Shown here piece by piece: positions 1 to 13,235 of a stretch of 64,000 nt of DNA. Position 1 is the stretch's first letter, and every line of letters starts with the position of its first letter. The position numbers were made by a program, and so were the translations under genes. Source of the stretch: Paramecium tetraurelia (taxonomy: Eukaryota > Ciliophora > Oligohymenophorea > Peniculida > Parameciidae); the NCBI RefSeq assembly GCF_000165425.1, contig NW_001799588.1, forward strand, positions 190,920 to 254,919, read 5' to 3'. The notes beneath the pieces are model-generated. The model was not told the origin of the DNA. It saw nothing but the letters and a program-made list of their open reading frames with translations, and did not search any database.

Positions 1-187
1 CTAATTCTTCAAATTTCCTTAATACATCATCAGATATCTTCGATTCTTGATCTTATGAGATTGAGGATTATTCTTCTTGAATTATTTTTAATAGAACCAT
101 TTAAGTTTCTTAATCCAATTACATCATAGGAGTTACTAATTCACTTGAATATGTAGAATTTGTAAGTCCTTGAATAAGACTTACCAT
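1..187 (-). CDS. Unknown acidic protein, N-terminal part, cut by window edge
   Basis: The minus frame stays open from an ATG at 187 to the left edge with TAA and TAG read as Gln. It gives an acidic, Gln/Ser-rich, probably helical segment of about 62 residues that continues out of the window. An earlier in-frame ATG near 230 would add about 14 residues, so the start is uncertain. No family was recognised. Two in-frame segments such as QEEQSSSISQDQESKISDD look like ordinary Paramecium coding sequence, which is the only support. Confidence 0.45.
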
Positions 188-1440
188 CTAATGCTAAATA
201 ATAAGTTTATACCATCTCTAAAATACACTACTCATTTCTATTTTTTACAATTTAAAGAAAATTTGGCTTTTATTAAAGTTTTAGTTTGCTTTCAAATGCA
301 CTCCATAACTCCTTCATTACTTTCATTTACATTTCCCAATTTTCGCTCTATTCCAATTAAATTTCAATTTCAAAACTTAATTATGATAATTGCACATACA
401 TGTGATATAAAATTTATTATAGAGCAATACCTGAACTAAAATCTGCTATTTGATTCAGTTTAGGTTGAATAAATTCAAAAGAGTTGATCTACTTACATTC
501 GTATACTTACTAAATTTAAAATAGATGAAATTTGCTTCTAATTTTTACTATTCATAAAATATAATTATTGAATTTATTGTAAATAAAACTAGATATAAAA
601 TTGATAAAGAAAAGCAATGAATGAAAATTTTAAGTTTACTAATGCAATAATAAGGTTGATATTTATAGATTGATTTAGTATTATAAATACATAATTTGAC
701 ATTAAACTATTGATTTAACATAAAATTGTAAAATCAAATTGGAGCAGTTTCTTTTGATAATTTTTGCTGCTGCAAATATTTTTATAGTGTAAGTTATAAA
801 ATTGATTAATCTCTCAATTATCACAAGGATTATTCTAATTAGCAAGTGGAGACACAAAATCCTTTAACTTTAAATTAATCATCCTTAATATAAAACACCT
901 GAATTAAATTGTTTTATTGCTACATTGAAGTGTCTAGTAACATAATAATAGTTGCAATTATTAGAGAAATAAAATTAATCGAGTCTCTTCATATTTTTTA
1001 TATTATGAAATTTTATTCTTTGTGCCATCGACCAAATCAATAAGTATTTCAAATGATAATTAGGACTTATTTTGGTAGCTTTATTTCAAATTAATTGACT
1101 TTTTTAATTCATAATGATATTGTATTTTACTGTTTTTTAAGTCATACTTTATACAACTGCCAAAATTAAAAAAAAATAATACAATGAATAAAATCAATAA
1201 TAAACTTATGTAGAAAATTTTAAGGATCGAATGCTAATAAAGAGTTTCATTCTTTGATTGAACATCTAGCTACATTAATAAATATAAAAATATATTAGAA
1301 GCTTATTTTAAAGAACTCATTTGTTAATTTATTTAATTATAATCTTCATAAATAATGAATAGATCTTATATTATTTATCTAATCCTCAAGAAGAAAAATG
1401 TTTAAATTAATATATAATTCTGTGAAAATACACTATCAAA
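188..1440. other. Gene-poor AT-rich stretch
   Basis: About 1.25 kb of very AT-rich sequence. Frames without TGA occur on both strands, as expected by chance with a single stop codon, but none shows Paramecium-like codon use, an intron pattern or a domain. It would hold the promoter of the partial gene on the left and the 3' flank of the surface-antigen-like gene on the right. Confidence 0.6.
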
Positions 1441-2337
1441 TCATGCAATTAAGGCTAAGAGGACAAATGCTCCCAAAATGACTGAATTACTCATGTCATC
1501 GTTGTCAACCAAATCATCACAAGCAACACATTTATTGTCTGATGACCATTTGTAATTTCTGAAAGTTCTTGCATAACAGTTATCTTTGGTGAAAGCTGAG
1601 GTATCAGCAGCATCAGCGCAAGCATTATTAGCCCAAGAACATAAGCTATAGGTGGTATCACCTGTGCTAATGGCGTTACATGTTAATTCAGATGAGGCAT
1701 CTGAGCATTTTTCAGCACGGCAAGCAGATCCTTCATAGACACAACTTCCTGAAGCGTTACATAAATTTGTGAAGTTATTAAGATCTGAGCAAGCACTGAC
1801 TGCTCCCAATGATTTGCATGTGTTATCGTTAGCCCAAGCACATCTTGTTGTTTTTGTATCATATCCAAGGCATGTGGCAGCAGTTGTGAATGATGAGCAT
1901 GTAACAAAAGTGTAGGCTGCGCAAGATCCTGAAGATGCTGTGCACCATTCGCTTCCTGGGCAGTTTTCTGCGGAGTAATCAGTACAAGCTGAGAAGCTAG
2001 CACAAGCATTGCTCTTGTTCCAATAACAATCGTCAATATCGTTACAAAGGGCGGCGGTTGTTCCATCAGAGCATGAGGGGTCCCAATCTTCACAAGATCC
2101 ACTGTTCCATTTGCATGAATCGGCAGCATCGCAAAGAATTTATGATGCTAAATCTGAGCAACCCAAGCTGTACTCTTGGCATTCAGAATCTGATGTATTC
2201 CAAAGACACCAAGATAAGGCTAATGCACAATCTGTTTGATTGAGTTCTGTGCAGTCACAATGTTGAGAAGCATCAACTGTGACAGCTGCTGATGTTAAAC
2301 CAATGAGGCAAAGTGAGATCAACAGTTTTCTATACAT
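1441..2337 (-). CDS. Paramecium surface-antigen-like cysteine-rich protein
   Basis: A 298-residue protein from ATG 2337 to TGA 1443, with one internal TAA read as Gln. It starts with a signal peptide (MYRKLLISLCLIGLTSA). It continues with a Cys/Thr/Ser/Asn-rich ectodomain in which Cys recurs every 5-15 residues and C..W..C motifs repeat about every 60-70 residues, as in Paramecium surface antigen domains. It ends in a hydrophobic tail (ILGAFVLLALIA) typical of GPI-anchored proteins. Full immobilisation antigens exceed 2000 residues, so this is a short relative. It is likely displayed on the cell or ciliary surface. GC content is clearly higher than in the flanks. Known i-antigens are expressed one at a time by epigenetic control; nothing in the sequence shows that here. 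Confidence 0.85.
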
Positions 2338-4188
2338 TTTTTTAATTATTAATGAGTATCTTTAAAAACCCCCTTATAAACAGCGACAGGTAAATTAAAA
2401 TGGCAACAATAAATAAATTAATTTGAATTAATTCAAAAATAATATATTGTACATGATTTCAATTTTTTTTTACATTAATTATTTTAAAATTTTGAAAAAA
2501 GCATAATTTTTATTTGTGTAATTTATGAGATATCTTTATTAAAATGAATACAAGCATGTATTACATTACTTTTATGATAAAATGGCATTTTCTTTTTTTA
2601 ACAAACTGTCTTCAGCATCTTATAAAGAGTTTGATCATACTTTCAATTATAAATGAGCTTAAGTAGAACAGTCAGGAACTCAAATTTCGAAGCTGCTTCT
2701 CACTCTAATTATTATATGTATGAATGATTTTGGATTACCACTGCTTTTCATGAACTTTTCATGACTTGTTCGTATTTTTTTTTAACATAAATGAACTCAA
2801 TTTTAATCCTTACTAGAGAAAATAGTACAAAGAATTGCCTTTCTCAGGTTTTTGCACTTAATATTAATTAACCATAAATATTAGGGCAAGGTTTTTTTTT
2901 TACTTTATATTGTTGACATTCATAGGGCAACAGTTACATTTTTGAAAGAAAATAGAGTTATGGTATTGTTGATAAATAATAGGAGTGATAACCAAAAATA
3001 AGAGAATTAAGTTTAAATAACCCTAAAAAGAAGGACTTATATGAGCAAATATATAAAATACAAATAATTGTCAACTGGAAATTTAAATCGTTTAATTATA
3101 ATCACAATTTTAAATTAAAAATAACGAATATTTTTTATTTAATTAACAAATAAAAGCTTTTGTTGTTAAATCAAAATTTATTGTTGATCAATTTCTTAAT
3201 AAACAATTTGTGTGTTATCAAAGTGATTGTTATTAAAGATTTTCATTATTCCAATATTTGTTTGCAAAGTGAACAAAATAATTTATTTGTTCTAAAAAAC
3301 AACTTAAATGTAATAATGGTAATTAATTTATAAGCTCATTCTAAATTAAGTGAGATGCCACTTTTAAATTAGCACATTTAACGATGATGATCAGATAATG
3401 AAAAAATGTTAGGTGAATATAAGAAATTGGATGACATTAAGAAAAAAAATAAACATTAAGAATAAAAACAAAATGGAGAAATTTATGAGATTAACAAGGT
3501 AGCTCTAATTTAATTTAAATTTAACGCTTATTTTTATTTATTTTTACAAGTTTTGAATAAAGTGAGAAATGAATTGTTTTATGTTATAATAAATATACTC
3601 CTAATAGGATTGACATTAATGTATTATCTCATTTAGAAACAAATGAATTATAATATGAATAAACTTAAATGAATTTCACTTTTGCTCTAATTATTAACTT
3701 TATCACAAAAATTTATAGGTTTATTAGTAGTTGATCAATGTTTATTAATTATTTCTTAAAGCTACACATCTATTTTACAGAGATAAGCGCACTTTTACAT
3801 TATTTCTAGCAATTATTTATCTAATTTATGAAAATAAATTATTATCAAATAGATACATAAATTAATCAAAAGTAGGGGAAATTGAACTACTTCTGAGATC
3901 GCAATATAGTTCAGATATAGAGGATTCTGAAAGACTCTCATAACTATAGAATTTAAATTCATCATAGTTACTGCATATTTAATGATAGGTAATAAAATTA
4001 TATCTTAATCAACTTAATCCCATAATTTGAGATGAAATATGACTAAAATTTTAGAGCATTGAAGTATATAATGTAAATTTATGTTATGTGAAATATTTAA
4101 TTTAAAATTATATAATGAGAGATTAAATATAATTCGAATATAATGAGTTAGTTAAATAAACAAAATTTTGAATTAAATTGAAAACATA
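2338..4188. other. Long gene-poor AT-rich stretch
   Basis: About 1.85 kb, long for Paramecium, where intergenic spacers are usually a few hundred bases. It lies upstream of both the surface-antigen-like gene (minus) and the TRIM37-like gene (plus). Apart from one doubtful small frame at 3406-3672, listed separately, no coding signal was found. No telomeric C4A2/C3A3 repeats were seen. Confidence 0.6.
3406..3672 (+). CDS. Possible small single-pass membrane protein (doubtful)
   Basis: An 88-residue frame from ATG 3406 to TGA 3672, Lys/Gln-rich at the N terminus, with one hydrophobic run near the C terminus (YVIINILLIGLTLMYYLI). The pattern could be a tail-anchored protein. With only one stop codon and more than 75% AT, a frame of this length can arise by chance, and hydrophobic runs come easily from AT-rich DNA. 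No family was recognised and no intron is needed. It is listed only because it sits in an unusually long spacer. Confidence 0.25.
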
Positions 4189-5767
4189 ATGCAATCAAAC
4201 AAAGGGCATAAGTTAGATGAATTACTCACATGCTTTATCTGTCTATCAAACCTAACGAATCCTCATATATGTCCATGTTGCTCGAAATTATGCTGTTATT
4301 CTTGTATTACGAAATGGTTGACAGAAAATAGACAGGTTTATTAGTTGTTCTTAATTAGAATAGTGTCCACATTGCAGATCCTCTTTGAGAATTTAATAAT
4401 TGGTAAATTGTAGGTTTTTAGAGGACATCGTGGCATAAAATGATCCATGTCCCCTCCATAATGCTCAATTGTAATATTATTGTGTCACATGTGCACATCC
4501 TATTTGTTCTGAGTGTGCAATGTTTTCTGCACATAAAATGCATGAGTTTGAACATATTTAAAAGGTTTTCGACTCAAAAATCAAAGATGTAAAAACAAAA
4601 ATTGAAAATGTTTAAGATAATTTGAAAACTCTGAAGCATTCAGCAATAATGATCGATGAATTGATGGATGAATTGAATCGCAGCAAAGACGAAAGAGTTC
4701 AAGAGATATAAGCATACACAGAATAACTATTGTAAAAATTGGAACAAACACACACAGCAAGAATGGGCAATCTATAAATGTAAAGATAAAGATTAAATGA
4801 AAAGATTCTAATAGCATCTGCTGAATTGGATACTATTTCATAATAGATAAAAGGCTATTAGAAAAGCAAAACAATAATGACAGCATAAGAACTCTTATCA
4901 AGAATAGAATAGGTTGATGTTGAACCAGAGTAAATAGGTGGGATATCAATGAACTTCTAATCAGAAATAACTCCTCAGTATGTTTGTGATAGTTTTGAAT
5001 TGAGCAATTTTAGTCAGAGCGAGGAAATAGTTTATTCTGATCATCTAATTACAAATGGAATCAAGTGGAGATTAAAGATATATCCACATGGCAATGGGAA
5101 TGCCAAAAATATTTACATATCCATATTTTTAGAGATGGATTCTAAATATTCAGAAATTAGAAGATATGAATACAAAATAGAGATGATTAATTAAAAGAGT
5201 GGCTAATCAGTAATAAGGGAATTTGCAAGTGATTTTGAAGGAGGGGAATGTTGGGGATACAATAGATTCTTTAGAATCGATTTATTATTGAAAGATGGAT
5301 ACTTGGTGAATGATAATTTATTGTTTAAATATTATGTCAGAGCTCCTAACTATTACACTCAATGTTTGGATATGCAAAGATATATCAAGCAATTAGAATC
5401 ATAAGTCAGCATTTAATAGACTACCAGAAAAATTGAATAGCAATCCTCCATTTAAAAGTTGAAGGAGGAGATAGAATAATATGCAGAGAAAATAGAATAA
5501 TTAGAATAATCACAACCAAGCAATACTTCTGAAATTTAGGAAAGTGAAGACGATCATCAATTATAATAATAGGATGAAGAAAGCAGTTTATCGAGCAATC
5601 ATTCAGACTATTATTTTGATGGTTAATTTTAAGAAATCCCCATCTCTTAGGATAGCTTGCCTGTGAGGAGAAATCTTATATAAAAATTCAATTAATCCAG
5701 CTTAGTTAACACATCTTAAAATCTGAGGAGTCCTTTGTCAGAATTTAGCGAAAATTTATATTCTTGA
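4189..5767 (+). CDS. TRIM37: TRIM37-like E3 ubiquitin ligase (RING, B-box, coiled coil, MATH)
   Basis: A 516-residue protein; one 28-nt intron at 4336-4363 splits the RING and restores the CPHC motif. A C3HC4-type RING spans about residues 14-56 (CFICLSN, CCSKLCC, CPHCRS), followed by a B-box at about 75-120 (CPLHN, CVTCAHPIC). A coiled coil runs to about 230, and a MATH/TRAF-type domain covers about 274-395 (WRLKIYPHGNGN, IREFASDFEGGECWGYNRFF). The MATH block closely resembles animal TRIM37. After it come a second coiled coil and an acidic Gln/Ser-rich tail. Animal TRIM37 ubiquitinates substrates and limits centriolar protein assembly, so a basal-body role is a reasonable inference in a ciliate. 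It is transcribed in the same direction as the next four genes. Confidence 0.92.
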
Positions 5768-5801
5768 ATTAATTGCTTTATAAATTAATAATATAAAAAT
5801 T

Positions 5802-7203
5802 ATGTTTCAAGAACAATCATTCGGAGGATAAGACAAGTCGACTATAGAATGTCGAAATTTAAGGAGACATGGCAAATGCACAGTTTCTGGTTGTCCATAT
5901 TCGCATAGTGCTGCATCTGTCAAACCCAAAGTTCTAAGGAAGGTATTTTAAGGATAAGGTGGACCTAATTCTGATCCAAATCAGCAATAAAACAATTATC
6001 GTAACAATTTTTGGAATCAAAATAATTACAATAACAATTAAAATTACCAAGGCAGAAGGGATTTTCAATTTAATCGATTAAATCAGATAAATAACAATCA
6101 ATAAGACAGATTTAAATAAAATACCTATACGAATTAGAGTAATAATTAATATTAGCAATCTCAACCCTTGCAACAATATGATAATAGATAACAAAACTAA
6201 CCATCATATTAGGGTTTACAATAACAACCCACGATTGGACTTTAGTTATTATACAAAATGAATTTCGAGAATCTTAGAGGCTTTTTGAGGATAATCAATA
6301 TTAACAACAACTATTACTTTGGTCTCATTCACAATAAAGGTATAACGTTCTATCCCTACAATGAAACCAAAGGAATTGATATTCTATCAAAGATTGATTT
6401 CGTAATTCAATTCGATGTTGAGGATGCCTTCATCTAAGAATATACCTAACAGAATAATAGGAAGGAGCTCTACTGTTTGGCAGTTGTGATCATTGAGTCG
6501 AGTTTGAAAAGCGTGTTGATTTATCCTGATTTTTTAAATTCTTAGGCTAACTTTGTAAAAGTGTCAGACATTTCTAATACATACTTAAAATATATACATG
6601 TTAATACATTGAATAGTGAATTATACACTTTTAGTTCAGATGGTATTCTATTTGCTTATTGAAGGATTTATCAGAGTGTTCGACCTTCAAAACACTCAAA
6701 ATTAATTAAAGTATTATGCTTAATAGACAGAAGTCTTTTGGTCCATATTTTTCCTTAATGAAACATCAAAGGGCAGCAATTTCCTTATTTCAACTAAGAA
6801 TGGAAACATTTTTCATTACATCAACCAATAATTTACTAAATTGCATTCCCTAACTGAGCAAACATTAGTGGATGTAACTATTGAGAATGATTCGAAACGA
6901 GTCTATTTGGCCACTAAAAGTCAGGAGATGTTTTTTATATATATAATAAACGAAAACAATGCTTTTGAAGGCCCAGTTTATACTCACAGATACCCTATTT
7001 AAAAAGTGATTGGATTCAAGGATTTCGACTAAATTAATTGTTTACTGGTATCTGATAACAGGGGTCAATTGGATATATTGAAGGAATAGCCATCAAATGA
7101 TTAGGTGAAATTCTTAAGATAAATACAATGTATGAAATATAATATCTATGATAAGATAAACAAATCATGGGAGATGTTAAGAAAATTATGTTCTTTAAAA
7201 TGA
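5802..7203 (+). CDS. CCCH zinc finger plus beta-propeller-like protein
   Basis: A 459-residue protein; a 22-nt intron at 6643-6664 removes an in-frame TGA. Residues 17-37 form one CCCH finger (CRNLRRHGKC, then C and CPYSH), a type usually binding RNA. Residues 60-145 are an Asn/Gln-rich low-complexity linker. The rest consists of repeated beta-strand blocks with WD-like endings (SSDGFIRVFDL, STKNGNIFHY, SDNRGQLDIL). Plant zfwd proteins join CCCH and WD40 domains; whether this is an orthologue cannot be said. A nucleoporin or mRNA-handling role is possible. The gene begins only 34 bp after the stop of the TRIM37-like gene. Confidence 0.8.
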
Positions 7204-7419
7204 GTAACGTCAATTAAGTTGTTGAAAAAATGATCTTTGTTCAAAGATCAAAGGATCCATAAAGACAAGAGTCAACTAATTTTGAATTTTATAGGTTTTA
7301 TTAGATATTTTGAATTTATGATAACATTTTACATAAACCATATATATATCTATTATTTATATTAGATTTTTGTTGAATAAATACAATTTTAAAATATAAA
7401 AAAGTAGAGAAATTTTGAA

Positions 7420-8481
7420 ATGGAATTATTGAGGGATTCAATTAAATTGCAAGAGGAAAACAAAATGATGAAGAAGCTTGCACTTTTATAACAACAAGTT
7501 GGATATCCTTTAGATACTTTAATGAAGGATGAGTTCATTCATAAATTACCTGAAGAAAGTTTTATTTGGTAGGATGTCATCATTATTAATATTTAGGACA
7601 ATAATCTCGAAGAAGTACGAATTATTAACAGGGGAGAGAGCGAATAAAGAAATGATCATTTAGGAAGAGTTATATAAAAAAATCACTTATGAAATGTTTG
7701 TAGATGAATGTTTTTAAGCAATATTGCATTTCCATTTAGTAATTACTGACTATAAATTCAACTTACATATTATTCAAGATTCCATAAGAATTCTTAAATA
7801 ATAAATATCATTATTGGAAAGTCACAATCAATTAAAGTTTGATTAACCAAATAGATTATCAATCAGTTATACCAGACATAAGAGTTTAAAAACAGATATA
7901 TTCAATCATTATCAAATTAAATATAGAGCATATCTTAATGGATAAGAATAAAAATCGATCTATGCAAGAGGAGATGAATTGATCTGTTCATTTCCAATTT
8001 TAGAAGAAAGTTAAACCCTAACAATAGCTGTGTTTGGTAAGAGAAAGGAAACTGGAACAGAATTTAAGGTTTTAAGTAAAATCGAATTAGATTTGAATGA
8101 AGTGTTGATTTCCTTTCCTTTGCAAAGTTACTCTAAAGAAACAATATAACCTTGCTTGTTGACTTTAGATTATTAAGATGAATCACTAGATGCTCCATTC
8201 CATGGAAAGAACCCAATAGAACTTTAGTATTACTTGATTAAAATTATAGCTTTTCGCTTTCCATGCCATCAGAGCAAAGAATACAAACGATGAAAATTCT
8301 TAAGTTGAGGCAAGAAGAGTTTGGAAATCAGATCAGATAAGAAATAGAAGGCAGGAACTCTTATATTTAATCAATCATCTAACCTTTTAATGATTTGGTT
8401 TATATCCCTGGAGAAAATCTAAAAATTAAAAATGAAGTCGATTAATAGAGATTTTCATGCTCAGCTTGTCAAATATTCTGA
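7420..8481 (+). CDS. Unknown protein with C2-like central part
   Basis: A 336-residue protein with two introns, 7569-7596 (28 nt) and 8227-8249 (23 nt), both removing frame stops. The N-terminal 90 residues are helical and Gln/Glu-rich. The middle (YRAYLNGQ, ARGDELICSFPILEES, ELDLNEVLISFPLQ) has the alternating strand pattern of a C2 sandwich, but calcium-binding aspartates were not identified. The C terminus holds a Cys pair (SCSAC) just before the stop. No family was named with confidence. The second intron decides the C terminus: without it the protein would stop at 8293. Confidence 0.75.
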
Positions 8482-8667
8482 TATTTTAATATTCGTAATA
8501 TATATTATTTTAATTTTATACATTATATACAATAAATCTGATGAATACTGCTCACATTTTAATTAATTGTATACTATAATTTCCTAATAGGAAAAAATGA
8601 GAAAAAATTAGAGTTTAAAAATGAATATCTGAGTATAATGTAATCAATAAAATAAGAAAAACAATAA

Positions 8668-9219
<552 letters not shown>

Positions 9220-9809
9220 TTAATATTATATCTGTATTTAATTATTAGTTTAATACATTTGATACATTATGATTCTATAGTATTCAATTTAATGCTCTCA
9301 ATATTTAATGGAGAAAAACATTTAAATAATAATCTTATTACCATGTTAATATTTAATTATTTATAAAGGATTAATAAATCTTATAATTAATAATATATTT
9401 TTATTATTATTTCATTATATATAAGATATTCTGATATTCTGTTATATTCATATCTAAAGTTTAAAATAGTTAATGAAAAATGAAAACAAATATCTTAATA
9501 ACTGTATAAAAGATATAATGCTAATAACATCTATTTCAGTAATTACATCTTAGATGCAAGGAAATGATAATAATGATCGATAACATAAAATTCTATTTAC
9601 TCAATAGTTATATATAAATAAAATTTTTGACTCTTATGCAAATTAACAACAAATTAACCAAATATTTAATTTGCTTCAATCATAGCAGCTTCTTTATTAT
9701 AATGAATCTCACAAAATAATAGTTTTAGTGTGAAATTAATTCACGTCAATAAAAACTTTATTTCTAGTATATTGACATATATTATTTAATAATTATTAGA
9801 AAATAATTA
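9220..9809. other. Intergenic spacer
   Basis: About 590 bp of AT-rich DNA between two plus-strand genes. No frame with coding character, repeat or RNA gene was recognised. The last part would carry the promoter of the IQCH-like gene. Confidence 0.6.
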
Positions 9810-12528
9810 ATGAAATAAATATAAGAGAAGACATATAAAGAGTTTGCTGATATTAAACATCACGTTGGTACATTGCAGAGTCAATAACTCTCTGATGAAG
9901 AACTATCGCTTCTTTATGAGAGATTGAAATATCAATTTACGAATCTTAATTAGCAAGTTGCAGTTACTTAAACTCTGAAACCAAGTAGTGAGCCATAACC
10001 AATTCATAAGAGATAAAAAATAAAAAGAGATAAACCATTGATCCAATAGTAAGGGAAATCAATAGCACTTCCAAAGATTTTGAAGCAACCATCTACAGAA
10101 TAGAGACCAAAAAAAAATAAAGGGAAGCTTAAATCTGCCCATATTTATTAGGCTAATATCCTAAATAGAGAATTAAGATTAAACCCATTTTCAGATTTGC
10201 CAACAATATTGGATGATGATCTGAATAAAGGAGTTAGCAATCTAATATAATCTGGTTTGATACCAAGAGATGTGGATGTAGGTCCAGCTTTCAAGAGAGG
10301 GGAGGAATTGCTTTCTATATCGCAAGTGTAAGTTTAGAACCCTACAGAGAAAAGCAAGTATTATAACACAGGATTGTCTGAAAATCTATCTAAATATAAG
10401 GTTGCTCCATAAAAGCAGGCAGCTAAATAGATTGCAGATTATTCATCTTCTTTTGTTGAGAGGCAATCTGTTCCAAGAGAAAAATTACAGTAAACCAAAA
10501 TTGTAAGAAAAGCAAAGTACATAATAGAAATCAAGAATGGGCATTATGTACCAGACTTTCACTATCAGATCAGAAATCTCATGATTTGGGGAGGAATCAT
10601 GCACATAATAAAGAAATTAGAGAAGATTGCATCGGGATAGTTGGATGGTGATAGGATAGCATAATTGGCTTAATCTTAATTCAAGGTTCATTTGATTGAG
10701 TTGTATGAGTGCTACATTTCCAGACCGATAATGGAGAGATTATACATTATAAATAAGAAACAGTTCTCAGCTGATAGTGCCATAGTGAAAATCTAGGCAA
10801 CAGTGAGAATGTTTGTTGCATCTAGAAAGTACAGACATCAAAAAAGGATTGTTTAAAAGGTTATTAGAATTTAAAAGGAGTTCAGATTAAAATAGACATA
10901 TGTTTATACAATCAATTAAATCAAGAAGAATATGGGATAATTAATTAGTACATTAAAAAATAGATAGTAGCAATTCTTATTGGAGGATTTAAACTAAAAG
11001 AGAATAGAAATTCACATTCCCTCGTATTCCATTAAAGAATTCTAAAGATTATCCATGAGTCATTTCAAAAGTAGAGAAGGTTTGCAATTGACAAGACTAT
11101 TTGCTTTGAAGGATCCTAATTTAAGTATAATATTTGTGTGTTCACCTTTGCAAGAGGAAATTATGGCATATTTCTATAAATTATTAGAAGTTGCAGGTAT
11201 AAACCCTGAAGGCAGATTATTCTTTATTCATCCAGAAAATATTAATAGATTCCCATAACATTACTCATTGGCATTGTTATTATACTTGTCTCCAAAAGCC
11301 ATTCATTAAATATCCGAATTGATCAAAGGATAGTTATCGTACATAGTGCCAATGAGAGTGGGAAAAGAAGAGTTCTTGATTGCTGAATATCTAAAAACAA
11401 ATATATATTCTGGTCCATATGAGTTAATAGAGAAATACTCTAAAAAGTCTGAAGCGATTGAACTGTTTCGATAATTATCATTTCCTGTGGCTCCAGAGTA
11501 TCATAAATTTGTTAGCAAAGACGATTTTGTGGATAAATTAACTGTGTTGATTATGAAAAATCTAACAGTATAAAAATGGATGTTTAAAATAGACATTGAA
11601 TTTAATGGAAGAGGAACAGCATGGTTTAGTTTAGAAGGAGTAAAACAGTTTATTGAAATCAAAAAGTTTCCGCATAGCATTGAATTTAAGGTGCTCAGAG
11701 AATTAGTTTAAACTGTAAATTAATTAATTGTAAATATTTAGTTATTGCCAATAAAAACTGTACTCGCATTTCCTTAGATGTTCACTTTTGAGGAATACTT
11801 GGACAATTTTATTAGAAATGGTGGAATAGTGGAGGCTTATCCAAATGCATCGAAAGTGTAAACGATAAACATCTAAGTGAATCTTGAGAATTAGGGAACG
11901 TATTAGATAATGAACACATCTACAAGCATCATAATAAAAGAGTAACTATAATGCATGAGTATTCATTAGAATGTCTAAAGTGGGTTGCATATATCCTTAG
12001 AATGTGCTTAATTTGAATGTGGATTCTCTAATTTAACCATTAGTTGAGGAACTATATAAACAGAACATATTTGGTTATTTTACACTCTCTTTGTTATCCT
12101 TTAATGGAGCCTTCTATACTAAATCATTGAAATTCGGATTGGACGAATATATAGGGGCAACAGTATTGGCAACAGCTATGGACACTGATCAGTTCACATA
12201 TATACCTTTTGTTTATCATCCAGGAATAGCAGAATAGAAATTTAATGATTTATTTATAAAGTGTAGGAAGGAGGGAATATCCTTTGATATCGAGAAGAAG
12301 GTGGGAACATTGATATGGCTATCGGATTAGATCGAAAAAGGAGTGTTGTCATTGTTATGTTTGGGTGCACCTAAGAAGGCTGTAAAGTTGACTACGGATG
12401 CTTTGAATTTCCTGTAATAATTTGGTGGGAATATAATGAAAACTAATAGTCATTAGAAACAGGACACATTTTACTTTATAGATATAGTTAGTAGATTAAG
12501 ATAATTAAATAGTGAAGCTTAACAATGA
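9810..12528 (+). CDS. IQCH: IQCH-like protein (IQ motif-containing protein H)
   Basis: An 896-residue protein. One 28-nt intron at 11942-11969 gives the conserved join into GCIYPQNVLNL. The N-terminal 240 residues are low-complexity, Gln/Lys/Ser-rich. An IQ-like basic helix follows at about 335-375 (RKYRHQKRIVQKVIRIQKEF), then the conserved body: LKDPNLSIIFVCSPLQEEI, INPEGRLFFIHPEN, YLKTNIYSGPYELIEKYS, FKIDIEFNGRGTAWF, YIGATVLATAMDTDQFTYI. This order and wording match animal IQCH, a sperm-flagellum protein implicated in RNA-binding-protein control and axoneme integrity. A ciliary or calmodulin-linked role is inferred. The stop lies 12 bp from the 3' end of the convergent next gene. Confidence 0.85.
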
Positions 12529-12539
12529 TATTTATATTG

Positions 12540-13182
12540 TCATGATTATAATTCTAATGTTACTCCTTGTAAAGTTTTCTCTAACTAAACGACCCGATTT
12601 GTTAATTATTATTACTTGTTTTCCATATTCATTTTAGCTTTCATCAACAACAAATACTCTTTGGTCAATCTGTATTGCTCTTCCATAAAGAGAACATTGT
12701 CCTCCTTGATCTGTCGATACTTCTTATTGAGATTATCTCTGAAATTCATTTCAATGTTTTTCAAATCCTACACATGTCTTGAATTGATTGAAGACATCTC
12801 CAATCTAATTTAATTGGCCTGGTCTCTCAATTAAGCAATATTCTTCCGACTTTCAGCAATATAACTCTGGATTAAAATGGCATTACATTAACATGTTGTG
12901 TAGGATGATTACAACTCTCCAAGAAATGAATTTGAGAGTTCTGATTCTAGTGATCATCCACATTGAAACCATATCTAAAATTATTCACAATAGGTGTTTG
13001 ACTATGGATGGTTGTAAGTCTGAAATCACTCAAACCTGTCGATCTGAATCTATTCAATTTGTGTTAAGTAGTTTTGACAACTCGTTATGTATGAAAAGGA
13101 GTGCCTTAAATATATGTTTTTTGATACTAGAATCTTGGGATTTAAAATATAACAGTTGTCTAATGTTGATTTCAGAACTCAT
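12540..13182 (-). CDS. Small coiled-coil protein
   Basis: A 200-residue protein read from ATG 13182 to TGA 12542 with two 20-nt introns (13134-13153 and 12867-12886). The first starts GTT and is less certain. The N-terminal third is polar and disordered; from about residue 90 the protein is a continuous coiled coil (heptads through YIAESRKNIAQLRDQANQ, NLNKKYRQIKEDN and LFMEEQYRLTKEYLLLMKAK). No family was recognised. It converges with the IQCH-like gene (11 bp between stops). Confidence 0.7.
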
Positions 13183-13235
13183 TGATTTTTTATTTAATTA
13201 AGTAATTATTCAATAAATTTTAGGTAATATTAACA

